Assembly (NCBI GenBank): GCA_051294375.1
Contig: CM119270.1
Coordinates: forward strand, 15,935,649-15,999,648
DNA: 64,000 nt
Origin: Paraspadella gotoi
Lineage: Eukaryota > Chaetognatha
Direction: 5' to 3'
The position numbers and the translations under genes were made by a program. The notes below the pieces were generated by a model, which saw only the letters and a program-made list of their open reading frames with translations, had not been told where the DNA came from and did no database searches. Below, piece by piece: positions 48,438 through 60,600 of this stretch. Each line of letters starts with the position of its first letter. Within the stretch, counting starts at the first letter, position 1.

Positions 48438-49655
48438 CACCTCAGCAGGCACAGCAGCATTTGGCCGAGTTCATGAGGGGGCGAGGGTGGAATAAAGATG
48501 GCGCCACGAGTTCTTTCTCTCGTCCTTTTCACCGACTCGTCGCAATTAAAGGAGAGAAATCCTTTTTTCATAAATAGATCTGGTCGATTAACAGCGCCAG
48601 GAAATGGGAATATAATAAAGAGATATGATGATCGAAGAAAATATACTCGAACGAGAAACAAAATAAAACGAATAGAAAATAAAGTTGTACATTCGAATCC
48701 ACCCCCGGGGGAGGATGAAAAAAAAAGTGTCGCGTGTTAGCAGAGGCTTTAGTTTTATTTCTCGTGGTGCAACAGGAGTCCAAGTTGTTTGTATTTTCAG
48801 TTATCGTTTATGTTGGTCGAGAGAGAGAGAGTGAATTTGGTTAAGGATTGGGGGAGGGAAATAAAGGGCGCTTATGGCGGAGGCAGAACTTCACTCCTAC
48901 TTTTGGGACACTTTTTTTGTTAAATTAACGATTTAAAGTATCAAGTAACAAAATATATCAAGTTAATAAAAACTAATTTATCGACATCGTACAAGAGATT
49001 GTCTCAAAGCTCTGTGAAGCGGTCTGACTGAATTATTAGTACGTATTTTTCTCTTTTGGTTCAAACTCCAACAATTTCATAATAAATTAATTTATAAATA
49101 CATTGGAGGATTTGTTAAACACCCCGATACATTTTCTAAATACATCCTCTCATTTAACTTTGACCTATACAATAATAGGACCGTTATAAGAAAAAGATCT
49201 AACCAAATATTTTTGTAAAGGTTCAAGCGTCACAATTGACTAACTTTGACGCAGCACACGATGGTCGAGCGACCGGTTTCGTCGAGGGCGCTTCCGCTAA
49301 TATGAATCGACGAACGACTAGTTTATCACGAAAGGAGAAACTAAGTACGCATGAAATTCGGATCCGGAGAGTTTCTAAAATCTTGGAAGCGTCGGGACCC
49401 CGAAATTTATTGACAGCTGAACAAATGTTTCGAGTAGCCGAGTAGTCATGACGGAGATGATCTGAACAACTTCGCAGTTCAGAGACGACAAAAATGATAA
49501 CGACAACTAACAGTATAATACAACTACTGTCATAAATAGATCAGTTTGAAAATTTTTTTATTTATGCACTTTATCTCTCGGCAAGAAACATTTTTTGCAG
49601 TTCGCAGATTCGAGGCCATATTTATCAATCTTGCACATTTCCCCCCCCCCCATTT
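48438..49655. other. Intergenic sequence upstream of VPS8
   Basis: No gene is seen. It should contain the VPS8 promoter (near 48440-48700). A short GA tract lies near 48818. A 69-codon plus frame at 49236-49445 begins with TTG and resembles no family. Confidence 0.5.
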
Positions 49656-50197
49656 ACACTGCGGCGCAAAAAAAAGTAGCCACTTTTTATCTTTAAAAAT
49701 AATTTTAAAAAGTAAAGTTTTTTGGTTCAGGCAGCAGAATACAATAATATTTTAAATTCAGAGTCTGAAAACGGAATTGGGGAAAAAGTGATTTTTGGAA
49801 GTTAAGTTGATGATACTTTTTTTCCTAACTGATGATAAAAGATTGTTTTTCTATATAATTTCCTTATTTATTTTAATTTGATTTAAGTTAAAAATGGTTG
49901 ACACCTATCCCTACAGATATTCTATGCTGAATTTGTTTAACCAATTTCATATCATAAACATTTTATAAAAAATAAAAATCATTAACTCTTCTTGATGAAA
50001 ACTATTTTTTTCTTTTTCGATTTTTTGTACCAATCAATTTTGACGTCCTATAACTTAAAATGCTTTGCTCGATTTTGTTGAGACTTGGATCAATCGCTTT
50101 ACCTTTCAAAAAGCTTGGTTTTATGTTTTTTATATCTTTGTAATATTCAGCCATCCAATACGGATTTTTGACCACTTTTGTTTTTGTACCGCAGTGT
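49656..50197. mobile_element. MITE with Tc1/mariner-like inverted ends
   Basis: The left end (49656 onward) reads acactgcggcgcaaaaaaaa then gtagccact. The right end, as reverse complement from 50197, reads acactgcggtacaaaaacaa then aagtggtca. The terminal repeats are thus about 30 bp and imperfect. TA dinucleotides sit at both junctions (49655-49656 and 50198-50199), in keeping with Tc1/mariner insertion, although the duplication is not clean. The interior (about 540 bp) is AT-rich and has no transposase frame. Confidence 0.7.
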
Positions 50198-50754
50198 TAG
50201 TTTTGAAAATCCAAACTTTTATTACATTAAAAGTGTAGAGAAGAATAAAAATACGGTCACATATTACCTAGTTAAAACATATTCGCACAAAACAGTTGTT
50301 AACAAAAACCAAGAAATTAACCATTGTTAATGGTGTATCAAATATAGCTCTTCATCTCGAAGTCAAAGCGCTGGAAATTCGAACCGCATAGTATGAGCCA
50401 CCACCCGACGCGATGATGGAACGAAAAATTTTGGGGTCTGACGTAAGAAATACTTCGCTCCGGAAAAATAAAAAAAGGATGTCGTCGAGGTCAGACGAGT
50501 CGAACCCGGATATTTTATAGCCGTCAAGATCACGTGGTTGCTTCTCATAAAATAAAATTATTAAAAAAAGTATTCCAAATAAAATTGTCGACAACAAAAA
50601 AATATTTCTATTCGAAGAGACTAGAGAAAAGGATTTTCGAGAGAGAGGATGGGTTTAATATTAAAACGGACGAGGTTATCACTGCGCGCCGGGTTCCTTG
50701 GGTCGGGAGTGACCAATCCGGCGCCGAAGGGAGGGTGTCGATCGACGGAGCGAA
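50198..50754. other. Sequence downstream of MGRN1-like gene
   Basis: Presumed 3' UTR and spacer of the MGRN1-like gene, AT-rich. No other gene is supported. A minus-strand frame at 50597-50352 is not recognisable. Confidence 0.45.
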
Positions 50755-53732
50755 CTAAACGTCGGCGGCAACCGGAGCCGTGGATATCGGCGTCTTCAGG
50801 TGCTCCTCCTCGACGGCGCCGATAGGCGTGGCGGGTTGTGTGGGCGTGGGAGCTTCGTCCATGGGCGGAGTGGGCGAGGGATCCTCTTCGTCGCTTTCGT
50901 CTTCCTCGTCGCATCCGCTGCTGTCGATCCCGCACATGGACAGCGTTGGAGACACGTTGACGGTCGTCGTTTTGGCGACGACGACGTCGCGACTCGGAGA
51001 TTCGCTCATCGTCGAACCCAGAGATTCCACGTCTGATAGGAGAAAGGGAGAGAAGTAGGAGGCGAAATTTTTTTTTTTTGGATTCAGTATGTAAACAGCA
51101 TGTAAATTATAACAGTCAATAGTCACCTTCTCCCATCTTGGCGATACGCGCGCGGCGAGCGGGAATGCTAACGATGGCGAAGTCGCTCTCCTCTTCAAGA
51201 CTTTGGCATCGAGGGACGGAGACGCCAGACTCCTTCGCCGACGACGAACGGAGAGAGCGGCGAATGCAGTCGCTGCCTAATATCAGATTCAGGGATCAAA
51301 AGGGTGAGAAGAACGGATAGGGACAGATGTAGTGTAAAGACTAAAGAGTCAACATAAATTTAAATAAATCGTTATGAAATTAGAACAACCAATATAAAAA
51401 TTATCCATTCATTTAATAAATAAGCTATCTTGCCCCTGACTTTGAACGATGAACAGGCTTTGGTGATTTAAGGCCTCCATCACTCTTACAAGATAATGAC
51501 ATAGCAGGTCCTTGCAAGCTTTCAAACAAGACTCTCAGTCTGAGGGCGAATGACGAGAGCCTCACTTACCGCAAGCCCCGCGTTCGTTTTGCGTGCTGAC
51601 AACGACGGGGCTGCCATGAGCGACTTCATGGGTCTTGGATGGGAGCGACGTGGCTCCAGCCGGATGGTGAAGCAGCGGAGTTGTCGATGGCGTCGTCGGC
51701 TGAATGTCGGCTCCCAAAGTTGGAGCTGAATAGAAGAGATAAATCGTAAACTGATAAACGAAGAGGTTTTTTCAATTAATATAATGGTGTAACTCACGAT
51801 TTCCGGAGGCGCTTCGGACGGAGGCCCGTTCACTTCCCGTGCGGGAAACCCGACGCTTGACTTTAGCGGCGGAGGCGCGTGAAGATCCGCCGGACGCGAG
51901 AGCCTCTAACGGCGCCGAGGGAACGACCGCGCCCTCTTCCGAAGATGCTACCTGATGCGTCGGCGTCGCGGGCCCGTTTAGGGCCTCGATTAAGGATATC
52001 GCTTCGTAACCTGAATCATTAAAACGAGTCGAGTTGTCAAAAACACTAACTGTTATTTGCGTACCTTCGAGCGAACTAACCCGGGGGACATCCTTCTTGA
52101 CTGATGGGGCACTCGTCCGGCGAGGGTTCGTTCGAGGTCGAGGTTTTCTTCCTCATCGCTCTGATTTGAAGCAAGGCCCGGAAAGGCGCGCGACAGATGG
52201 GGCAGTTATTCGCCTGCAACGAACGACAAGCTATTATTATCCATCAATAACTCCCATCAATAACAATAACATCAAAACACACGCTCATCAGTCTCCAATG
52301 CTTAAAGCAATAACCCCGCTCCTCAATGACGCACCTGGTATCTTAGAGAGTCGGCACAACCGTTGCAGAGGCAGAGGTGGCGACAGGGCAGGATGAGAGT
52401 GTCCCTGACGTCGCTCATGCATATGACGCATTCACTTCCGTTATCGTCGGTCTCGTCGTCGCATAGGGCGCCGATGCCACCGCCGCCGACGCCCTTGTCG
52501 ACGGCCTTCTTGTTCTCTATGCCGTAGATCTCCTGGAGGAGGTAGCAGAGGCCGTCCACCATTTGCTTTTGCTTCAGAGCCTTGATGGTGTAGCCGTCAG
52601 CGACGCGTTCCACGCATGCGAAGGTCATGTGGGAATGGCCCACGTGATCGTCGTCCTCGACGACGCACTGAGGAGAGGGCGGGAATAAATTGCAATGCTT
52701 ATCACACCTAAATGAACCTCTCATTTATTCTGCTTTATTCTACCTGAATGACTATCGGGATGACGTCCTTGTTGGGCGAAAGTTGCCAGTCCTCGTCGGG
52801 GAACCGGCCGGGCTCCAGCACATGAGAGGCTTGCACAAAGAGCTGATTAGCTCCTTTCTTGTAGCGATAGGTCTCCGAGCTCATGGTGACGTCTCGCGGC
52901 ATGTAGATGGCATGATTGGACTCGATCGTTTCCGACGCGAAGTAGAGGATGGTGATGGCGCAGCGGGCATCCGCGTCAAAGGTGAACTCAATGTTGTACC
53001 TTCGATGGGGGTAGGAGATTACATTTTTTTAAAAAATTTTACAAGCAGTAGTTAGTAAATATATGAATGTGTTTTTCTTATTTTGAATGTAATTAAAAAC
53101 TAAGTTCCCGATTTGCAAATGGAAACAAGACTTTTTACCAAGTTATTTTTCAATTGCGCTTTATGTATTTTATTTCAAAGAGCAAATGATGCTCACTTTG
53201 CTTTCGGAGGCGATTGGCCGTTGCCGCGTTGAGCAGAGGGAGCCGAGTCTTCGTCGTCTTCCGGAATCTCGACGCCAGATTTAAGGGAGACTCCGTCTAA
53301 AAATTAGGCAATTTTTGTTTCTCCTTAAAAGTAAGCACAAACTTAGTAAATCTTTTACTTCTCTAACTCACCTTTACTTGTGGCGGACCCGACCCTGTGA
53401 CTAACGGCCTCCGTTTCGCCATCGTCGTCAACGACTCGAACGAGACGGAGCGAGTCTTTGCGGATGTTGACGAGCGACTTGATGGTCTTGGTGGGTTCGT
53501 TCGACTGCGGCGCCGGGTAAGGAAAGGGCAGGGGACGGCTGCCCAAAAAGTTTAGGTCCTGGTTTTCGCCGAACAGGTAGGCTTCGGGTTGGGTCGACTC
53601 GAACCGTTCCCCGCCCATGATAAAGTAGGAGCCGAAATAACAGCCGCTCTTGGGAGGATAGCGGTAGGCGTGGCTGGGCGGAATGTCCAACTCCTCGACT
53701 CCGGCGTTCTCGCGGCTGGCGAAGGCGCCCAT
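50755..53732 (-). CDS. MGRN1: Mahogunin-type RING E3 ubiquitin ligase (MGRN1/RNF157)
   Basis: Mahogunin ubiquitinates TSG101 and regulates endosomal sorting and melanocortin signalling. Nine exons: 53732-53372, 53296-53197, 52999-52744, 52667-52335, 52213-52081, 52010-51798, 51725-51570, 51276-51127 and 51032-50755, 659 residues (between MGRN1 and RNF157 in length). The N-terminus begins MGA, a possible N-myristoylation context, followed by AYRYPPKSGCYFGSYFIMGG, LFGENQDLNFLGSRP and SLVNIRKDSLRLVR. The conserved middle domain includes EFTFDADARCAITI. The C3HC4 RING spans about 319-357 (CVICMSDVRDTLILPCRHLC, then CPIC). A PSAP motif at 425-428 fits TSG101 binding, and GYEAISLIEALNG matches the family just before it. 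The Ser/Thr- and acid-rich tail is poorly conserved. MGRN1 and RNF157 are vertebrate paralogues, so this gene is probably the single ancestor-type copy. Confidence 0.95.
51384..51545 (+). repeat. Dispersed repeat family C in MGRN1 intron 7
   Basis: It matches 7165-7412 from aataaataagctatcttgcc through ggcctccatcactcttacaa to gcaggtccttgcaagctttc. It ends about 25 bp before the donor of MGRN1 exon 7 (51570). It accounts for over half of this 293-bp intron. Confidence 0.75.
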
Positions 53733-54680
53733 GGTCGGAAAGGAGAAGCAAAGGGTTGGCGGAATCGGAGGGAGAGATTCAGAGGGAAATCATCGCCGAG
53801 GGAAGAAAGGACGATGACAAAGCCGGGAGCGAAACTAAAGGGAAGAGAAAGATTGATCGAAAATAACGAAGAAAAGATAACAATGAGGTATATAAAAACT
53901 ATCAATAACACATTTTCATGAAATGATACGTAGAAGAAGAAAAAAACTTGTAGCAAACAAAGATGAGTCTGAACAAGAAAAAAAACATTCGATCCACCCC
54001 TTCTTTTCTTGGAAAAAAAAATTAGCCCTCATAAAACAATTACACCGTCGAATACCCTTAAGAATAGCTCATCATTGGAGAGCCATTTTTCCTCCCCTAA
54101 CTTTTAAATCTGCAGACAAAGTAAAACTGAAATCGATAAAAGATTAATGAGGATGATCTCTTTGGTTTGGATTCGCTCGAATGGCGGAGTCTCAGTGAGG
54201 CGCCTGCGCTGAAGGCGTCCTCTCTCCGCCGAGGACGAGGCCGCCCAACAAAAGACAGGAACAACAACAAACAGACGACGTGCTCCTCTTTTCCTAGAAA
54301 CCGAGACAAATCGAACTTGACAGGACCAGGACAAATTGTCATTTTTATACTTCATTATGCTTTTATCTAGTCAAAAGATTTTTATAAATCAAGAAAAACG
54401 TTTCTGTGGCCTAAAAATCCGGGAACAATCTACGATCACATCATCAGTGAATATTTTTCATGGTTAAATAATTTGTTAAAAATTACATAAAAACTCATAG
54501 CTATATACGAAGGACTCCATTTGACTCCAACAGTAAAATCTTCATTTAAATTCCACGGTTACACCCGGAGGAATCGGACGTTATTCCCAACAATCACTGA
54601 AACGACGACCACGAAAGCCAAACAATCCAGACTTGACTCACAAAAGAGGACGACGACAACATGATACGGACGAACAAACA
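53733..54680. promoter_or_regulatory. Divergent promoter region of MGRN1-like gene and INPP5F
   Basis: The two start codons face away from each other across 948 bp, so both promoters and 5' UTRs must lie here unless upstream non-coding exons exist. I see no clear TATA box. A GC-richer patch lies at 54165-54250. The regulatory role is inferred from position only. Confidence 0.5.
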
Positions 54681-57600
54681 ATGGAACTTTTTATAACCGA
54701 CGCTCATTACATTGTCAAAGATGGGGAAAACAGCCTATGGTGTTGTCGCGAGTCGGGGAACTTGGAATCCAGGTCCGCCCAGTGGATCGACGGAGCTTCG
54801 AACCCGATCTGTTTGGGGACAGTGGAAGGCATCGTGGGGAGAGTGCAGTATCTGCCCGACGCGGAGTGGCGTCTGGTTCTCGTCACTCGGGCAGACTACA
54901 AGGGAGATTTGCCCGGGAACCACAGGGTAAAGAGCTTTGGTGAAAAATTTGAAGCTAAAGGGAAAAGACGATAGATTTTTTCGTATGTTTTTCTAAGGTC
55001 TTCCAAATTGCCAAGATCGCCGTGTTGCCCCTCAACGGCTTCCCGCCACCGCCTGATTTTCAATTAAACAAATGTCGGAAACATTCCCACGAAATCGAGG
55101 GAGAAAATGGGAAGATGTCATTTCCCTCGGGGGCCAGCGGTAAATCCTTGGATCCCAATTGTTATACATCACTTGGATTCCATTATAATGTAAAATCTAC
55201 AAATTTGAATTTGTTTTAACTTATAGGCTCGGCCGTCCTCAGCGCTTTCACGACATCCTCCCAAAAAGGGATCCAAGCTTTCAAAACGTTCGGAGATTCT
55301 ATCAAATCGGCGGCGGGGAATGTAAAAAACGCCGCCGGGATCTCCGGCGGCAAGCGGGAATTTCCGCGGGAGAAGTACGAGAAGAAAGTGTCCGAGGAAA
55401 TTCACCGAATGTTCGGCGCCGACGGACCCGGCGGCTTTTTTTACTCGCCCACTGGAGATTTGACCAACAGGTTTAATTCGTGTAGATTTAGATCCAGAAG
55501 GCATTAAGAAATACAAATATGTATGAATGTATTAATATGTAAAATTCCTTTAGTATTCAACATCAGCACCATCCGACCTACGACGTTAATGAACCGCTAC
55601 ATAAAAGAGTAGATAAACAATTTATATGGAACCATAAACTTTTGGAAGATCTCAATCCTGATGAGGTAAAGCGATTATAATTAGTTTTAGCAAACAAGCC
55701 GTGAGCCTTCTAAATTATTAATTAATCTAAATGTTCCTTTCAGCTATCAAACTCATCGCTTGAAACGTGGTTTACGCCGATAATTTTTGGCTTTGTTCAA
55801 ATTGATACTTGTCAAATGAATTTTCAAGAATTTTATTCTACTTATGGCTCTAATTGTGATGAATACAAAATTGCTCTCGTTTCGCGACGAAGTCGTTATC
55901 GAGCTGGTAGTATAAACGGTCTAAATTATAATAATATTAAATTAGTTGCAACTTGGATCCTCGAATAAACGCACTTTTAACAACAGGTACTCGATATAAA
56001 AGAAGAGGGATAGATCAAGAAGGACATGTAGCAAATTTCGTGGAAACTGAACAAATCATTGAGGTTGCTGGCGACCATGTAGTTTCGTTTGTTCAAACGA
56101 GAGGATCGATTCCTGTCTTTTGGAGTCAACCGGGGTGAGTCAATGAGCGATGAATGAACAAAACATTTTCATTGAATGCAACATTTTTTGTCGTAGATTC
56201 CGTTACCGGCCTCCACCGAGACTTTATAAAGACTTCGAAACTAGTCATGAAGCTTTAAAGAAACACTTTGAAAATGAAGTGCAAAAGCATGGCCACGTAA
56301 ACATCGTTTCACTAGTTGACGATTCAGGTGACCTGCCGTCAATAGCCATGGATGATGGAGCTTCATATTTACCATTATTCTTATTTTGTTGGAATGTTTT
56401 TTAACCGTAAACAGGCAAAGAAAAAATTTTGGGAGACGCTTACATTGATCATATTCTCGCGATGGATTCGCCACATTTAACCTATATTTCATTTGACTTT
56501 CACGAATACTGTCGCGGTTTAAAATTTGAAAACGTATCCGTTCTGTTGGAAAGCATCCAAGATATTCTTAAAAACATGCGTTATTCGTGGGTTGATCATA
56601 AGGTATGGTCAAAATATCTGAACGGACAATGTATTAAGTCTTTAAATAATAAAATAGTCTATTATTGGAGATTAATATCCGTCCATAAGAATCCGATTTC
56701 CATTCGCGAGATTCTGCTTCCAACAAATGTTTTATACTATCACAACCAATTCGTACGTCTCTTCATTACACATTTACAGGGACTCATCTGCGATCAGAAG
56801 AGTGTCTTCAGGATCAACTGCGTCGACTGTCTCGACAGAACCAACATCGTTCAAACCGCCATCGCAAGAAACGTGATGGAGATTCAATTTCGCAAGGTCG
56901 GTCTGCTCCCGCCGGAAGTGAGCCTTCCGTCATCATGCAGGATCAAGTACCAAGAGATTTGGGCCAATAATGGTGACGCCCTAAGCCGTCAGTACGCCGG
57001 GACCGCAGCTCTCAAGGGAGATTTCACGCGAACTGGTAATCATTTCATTTTTAGTCGATCTGATTATCAGCAAATTCCGACTCTAGAATTACAAAAAAAA
57101 AAGATGTCCGTCCGTCCCACCTTAGCATTAAACTCCAATTACTTGTGATTGGATTTCTGGATAGGAATGACATTTGTGTGTGGGCAGGAAAGTGGTTGAG
57201 ATCGCGCGAGTGGAAATAGGTTTAAATGGAAAAAAAAGTAACATTTACTTGAATCTTTTTACTTATGTGAATTCATAATTACTACTAATTAATCATAATT
57301 GGATAAATGGATTGAGATGAAATTTTGTGAGTGTGTATGTAAGTAAATAAGTGATTAAGCTGGGTATAAAGTTTCGATGGAATCGTGGCGAGTGGAAATG
57401 GGTTTAAATGGAAAAAAACAAAAGTCACATTTACTTTGAATGTTTTATTAAGTTTAAAAGTTTTTTCTATCTCTCTCAACAATCTTAGTTCTGCCCATGA
57501 CAATTGAGACTCTTTTAAATCGCGTCGAAATGAAAATGAATTGAAAACTTAGAATGTAAAGTAAGGATTTCAGAGAGAAATTTGAATTAATTGGCAACTG

Positions 57601-60600
57601 TGGCGATTCCTAAATTCGCCTCCCGTATAGCTTGGTGAAACTCAGCTGTCCCATTGGCTTGGACAGCTCTCCAACCGTGAGTTCCGGGTGTTCAATCCCT
57701 TCACGGTCACGCTGTTTAAAGTGTGATGGTGTCGGCATAAACACGCCAGTGACATGGGGTCGTCACTGCAGGTCCAAAGCCTTGAGCGCCAGCTGTCGGA
57801 GATGCCTCACACCCCAGGCATCACACATGTCCCTCTGTTGCCATACAACAACGATTTATTTTTCAAGCGCCTAACGCTAATGAAGACTTGAAATACAGTC
57901 GAAACATGTACATTTTTCTCTTAAAAATAAATCGTTGTTACCAATTAATTCTAATTTTCTCTAATAAAAACGAAAGGATTATATAAAGATTATAACGCCA
58001 AGTAATGATTTCAAAATCAAGAATTGAAAATCATAAATTAATTATGGTGGACTAAGATCTACCAACCGTTCATCAGTGACCATTGGTGCAGGAGGAAAGT
58101 CATTCGCCTCCCAACCCAAAGGTCCGGGTTCTCGCCGCGGTGGTGGTCGCCTCGCTGTTAAGAATAAGAGGGACGGGGCGCTTAACCCGCCTGTAACACG
58201 GTGTTACAACCTGATCCGAAGCTCAGGGACTTCTTATATTGAACGGTTCTTCACTAACTCATAACAATTATTACTGTCTCTTCAACAGTGAATTTATAAT
58301 AATCAAGTATTGCACCATGAATTAATGATCATGAAGTGTCTCTCGTGAATGACTATCACAAACTGATAATTGGAAAGTGATAATTTTAAATTGACTATCT
58401 TCTTTTATGAATTAATTTTAAAATAACTTTTGCTTGCAGGATCACGATACTTTAAATCTTTGCCGAATGGCTGATTGTTAATTGCTTTAGCGATTCTCTA
58501 TACCCATAAAAAAATTTTCTGGTTACCTAACTTTTCTTTTTTATTACTAAGATAATAATTTTTCTAAAAAATTAACTTTTATAAAAAAAATGCTTTTTTG
58601 TCAGCACCCACCTCATCTTCCCTTATATATGAAATAATAATTTTTTGTCTGTTTTAAAACCAGATAGCTCTACAAATAAAGTAAAATATTGGTAAATATA
58701 ATAATAATCATTTTATTTCAAGTAAAGATTAACAAGTTTAAAAAAATTTGCAAACAAAAAAAAATATTAAGAATATTATTTTTATTAACAAAATAATTTT
58801 TCAAATTATAAAATATTATTAATGCCAGAATAACCATTCAGTTTAAAAGCGATTTGCATGTATTTGCTCAGCTACTGGTTGATTGATCAATTGATTTATA
58901 AAATTTGTTAGTCTGTTATGATTTGTTATGTTATGATCTGTTAAAATTACTAATTGAAAGAATTAATGTGACCGATTAGCTGGTTACCACTAAATTATTG
59001 TAGGCAGATCCGACATTGTTTGTTCAAACTTGTTTAAAGCTCTTTTCGAATCCAACACGTTTTACATTTTTAGGGGAACGGAGATTCGCCGGGCTAATGA
59101 AGGACGGCTACAACTCAGCAAGCCGATATTACTTGAACCAATTTAAAGATGCATACCGCCAACTAGCCATAGATATATTGTCTGGTCAGCCGATATCGGA
59201 CGATCTCAATGCCTTGACGGCAATGATATCAGGGAACCGAAGCGAGGTATGAAACAAGATTACTATAGTGTTTGACAAAAAATTTAAATACACTCGTATG
59301 CAAAAAAACAAAAAATCGAGCCACTTTATAACTTTAAATTTTTTTTATTTTAAATTTATTATAAAGAATACAAAATATTGTTTAAAAAAAAAAAATTAAA
59401 TTAATCACATTGTTTCAAGTTCAGCTCTGAAATGGATGTCCCGATTTTCATAAAATTTTTATCAAATTTTTTTTAATAAATTTTAATTTATTTTTAATTT
59501 TTTTTAAAAATGATTTTAAAAAGATATAAATAGCGCGAATTTTTTAAATATAACTGTATTTTGCACTATGTTGAAAAATAAAGTCGTTCTTAGGAACAAA
59601 TAAAAAAGTATGTGAAGAAAAATCTGGTCTTAATTCTTATAATCTAAAAAATATATATTATTAAAAAATATATTATTACAAATATATAATATTAACTATA
59701 CTGAATAATATCAAAAAATCGTTTCATTTTAAAATATATATAAATTTTAATCATTATATTAAAAGCTACGAAAGTCGCTGTCACTGGCGAATGTTTTTAT
59801 TTGTTTTTATTTTCCTACTTGGTATCTACTTGAACAACTTTCTAACTATGTTAAAACACCAGGTCGATGGCGATAAAGGGTCTTGCGACGAAGAGATGAC
59901 AGAGGAGTGTGTCAAGCTGTTGATCGACAGCTGCAGAAAAGACCTACTCCCGCCCGACGAGTACTGCCTCGGCGGGTGGGCGTTGATCGACGCCGGAGCA
60001 GATGATGCTGACGACCTTCAGACTGACATGGATATAGTCTTGCTTCTCAGTCAAGCCGCTTTCTACGTGGCCAGCTACGACGACGAAGATGACAAGGTTC
60101 GAATGAATGGTTTCGAAAAGAACTCATCCCGAACCGTTACTATGTTGACAAAAAAATTAAAACCGCTACAATACCCACTTTAAAAGATAACTCATTTTCA
60201 ACGGATACCATTGGATCGCTTGGATCGGATCGAAGTCGGCCTTCTCCCGGAAAAAACATCCTTGTTGCAAATCGGCGGCGGTCGATTGTCTCACGGTTCC
60301 GGCGGAAGAACGCCATTGCCCTGCATACGCTTACATTTTCGTGATCTCTACGGAAAGGCGGGATATTCTCATCTTTTCAGAGCCGCTGGTACGGAAAATT
60401 TGGATTAAATAGTGATCAATCATAGTTCATCCATTAAACCGATCAATCAGGTTTGCGCTTTTTCAACAACATGGCGGTTCGAATTCACACGGCGGAAGAG
60501 TCCACCGAAGCGCTCAAGGCCGTTTACGAGTCGTTTGCGGCAGCAACAAACCTTCATGGCTTCGGTATGACTTGTTCTCTTAAATCACAAAACACAACGA

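Larger units (their letters stand above)
57052..59040 (+). repeat. Dispersed repeat family R, copy 3, interrupted by nested inserts
   Basis: The element opens at 57052 with tagtcgatctgattatcagc and gtccgtccgtcccacc, matching 9528 onward. It contains two internal copies of a gtgattaagct / tttcgatggaatcg phrase (57170-57260, 57340-57420). Its closing motif cagatccgacattgtttg lies at 58986-59003, only about 70 bp before the exon at 59074. Between these ends lie a family B SINE, a family A SINE and AT-rich sequence. It fills almost all of INPP5F intron 10. Confidence 0.6.

Noticed and set aside
49236-49510. Possible C/D snoRNA (atgatctgaac near 49456)
   Set aside because: No properly spaced C and D boxes with a terminal stem could be found.
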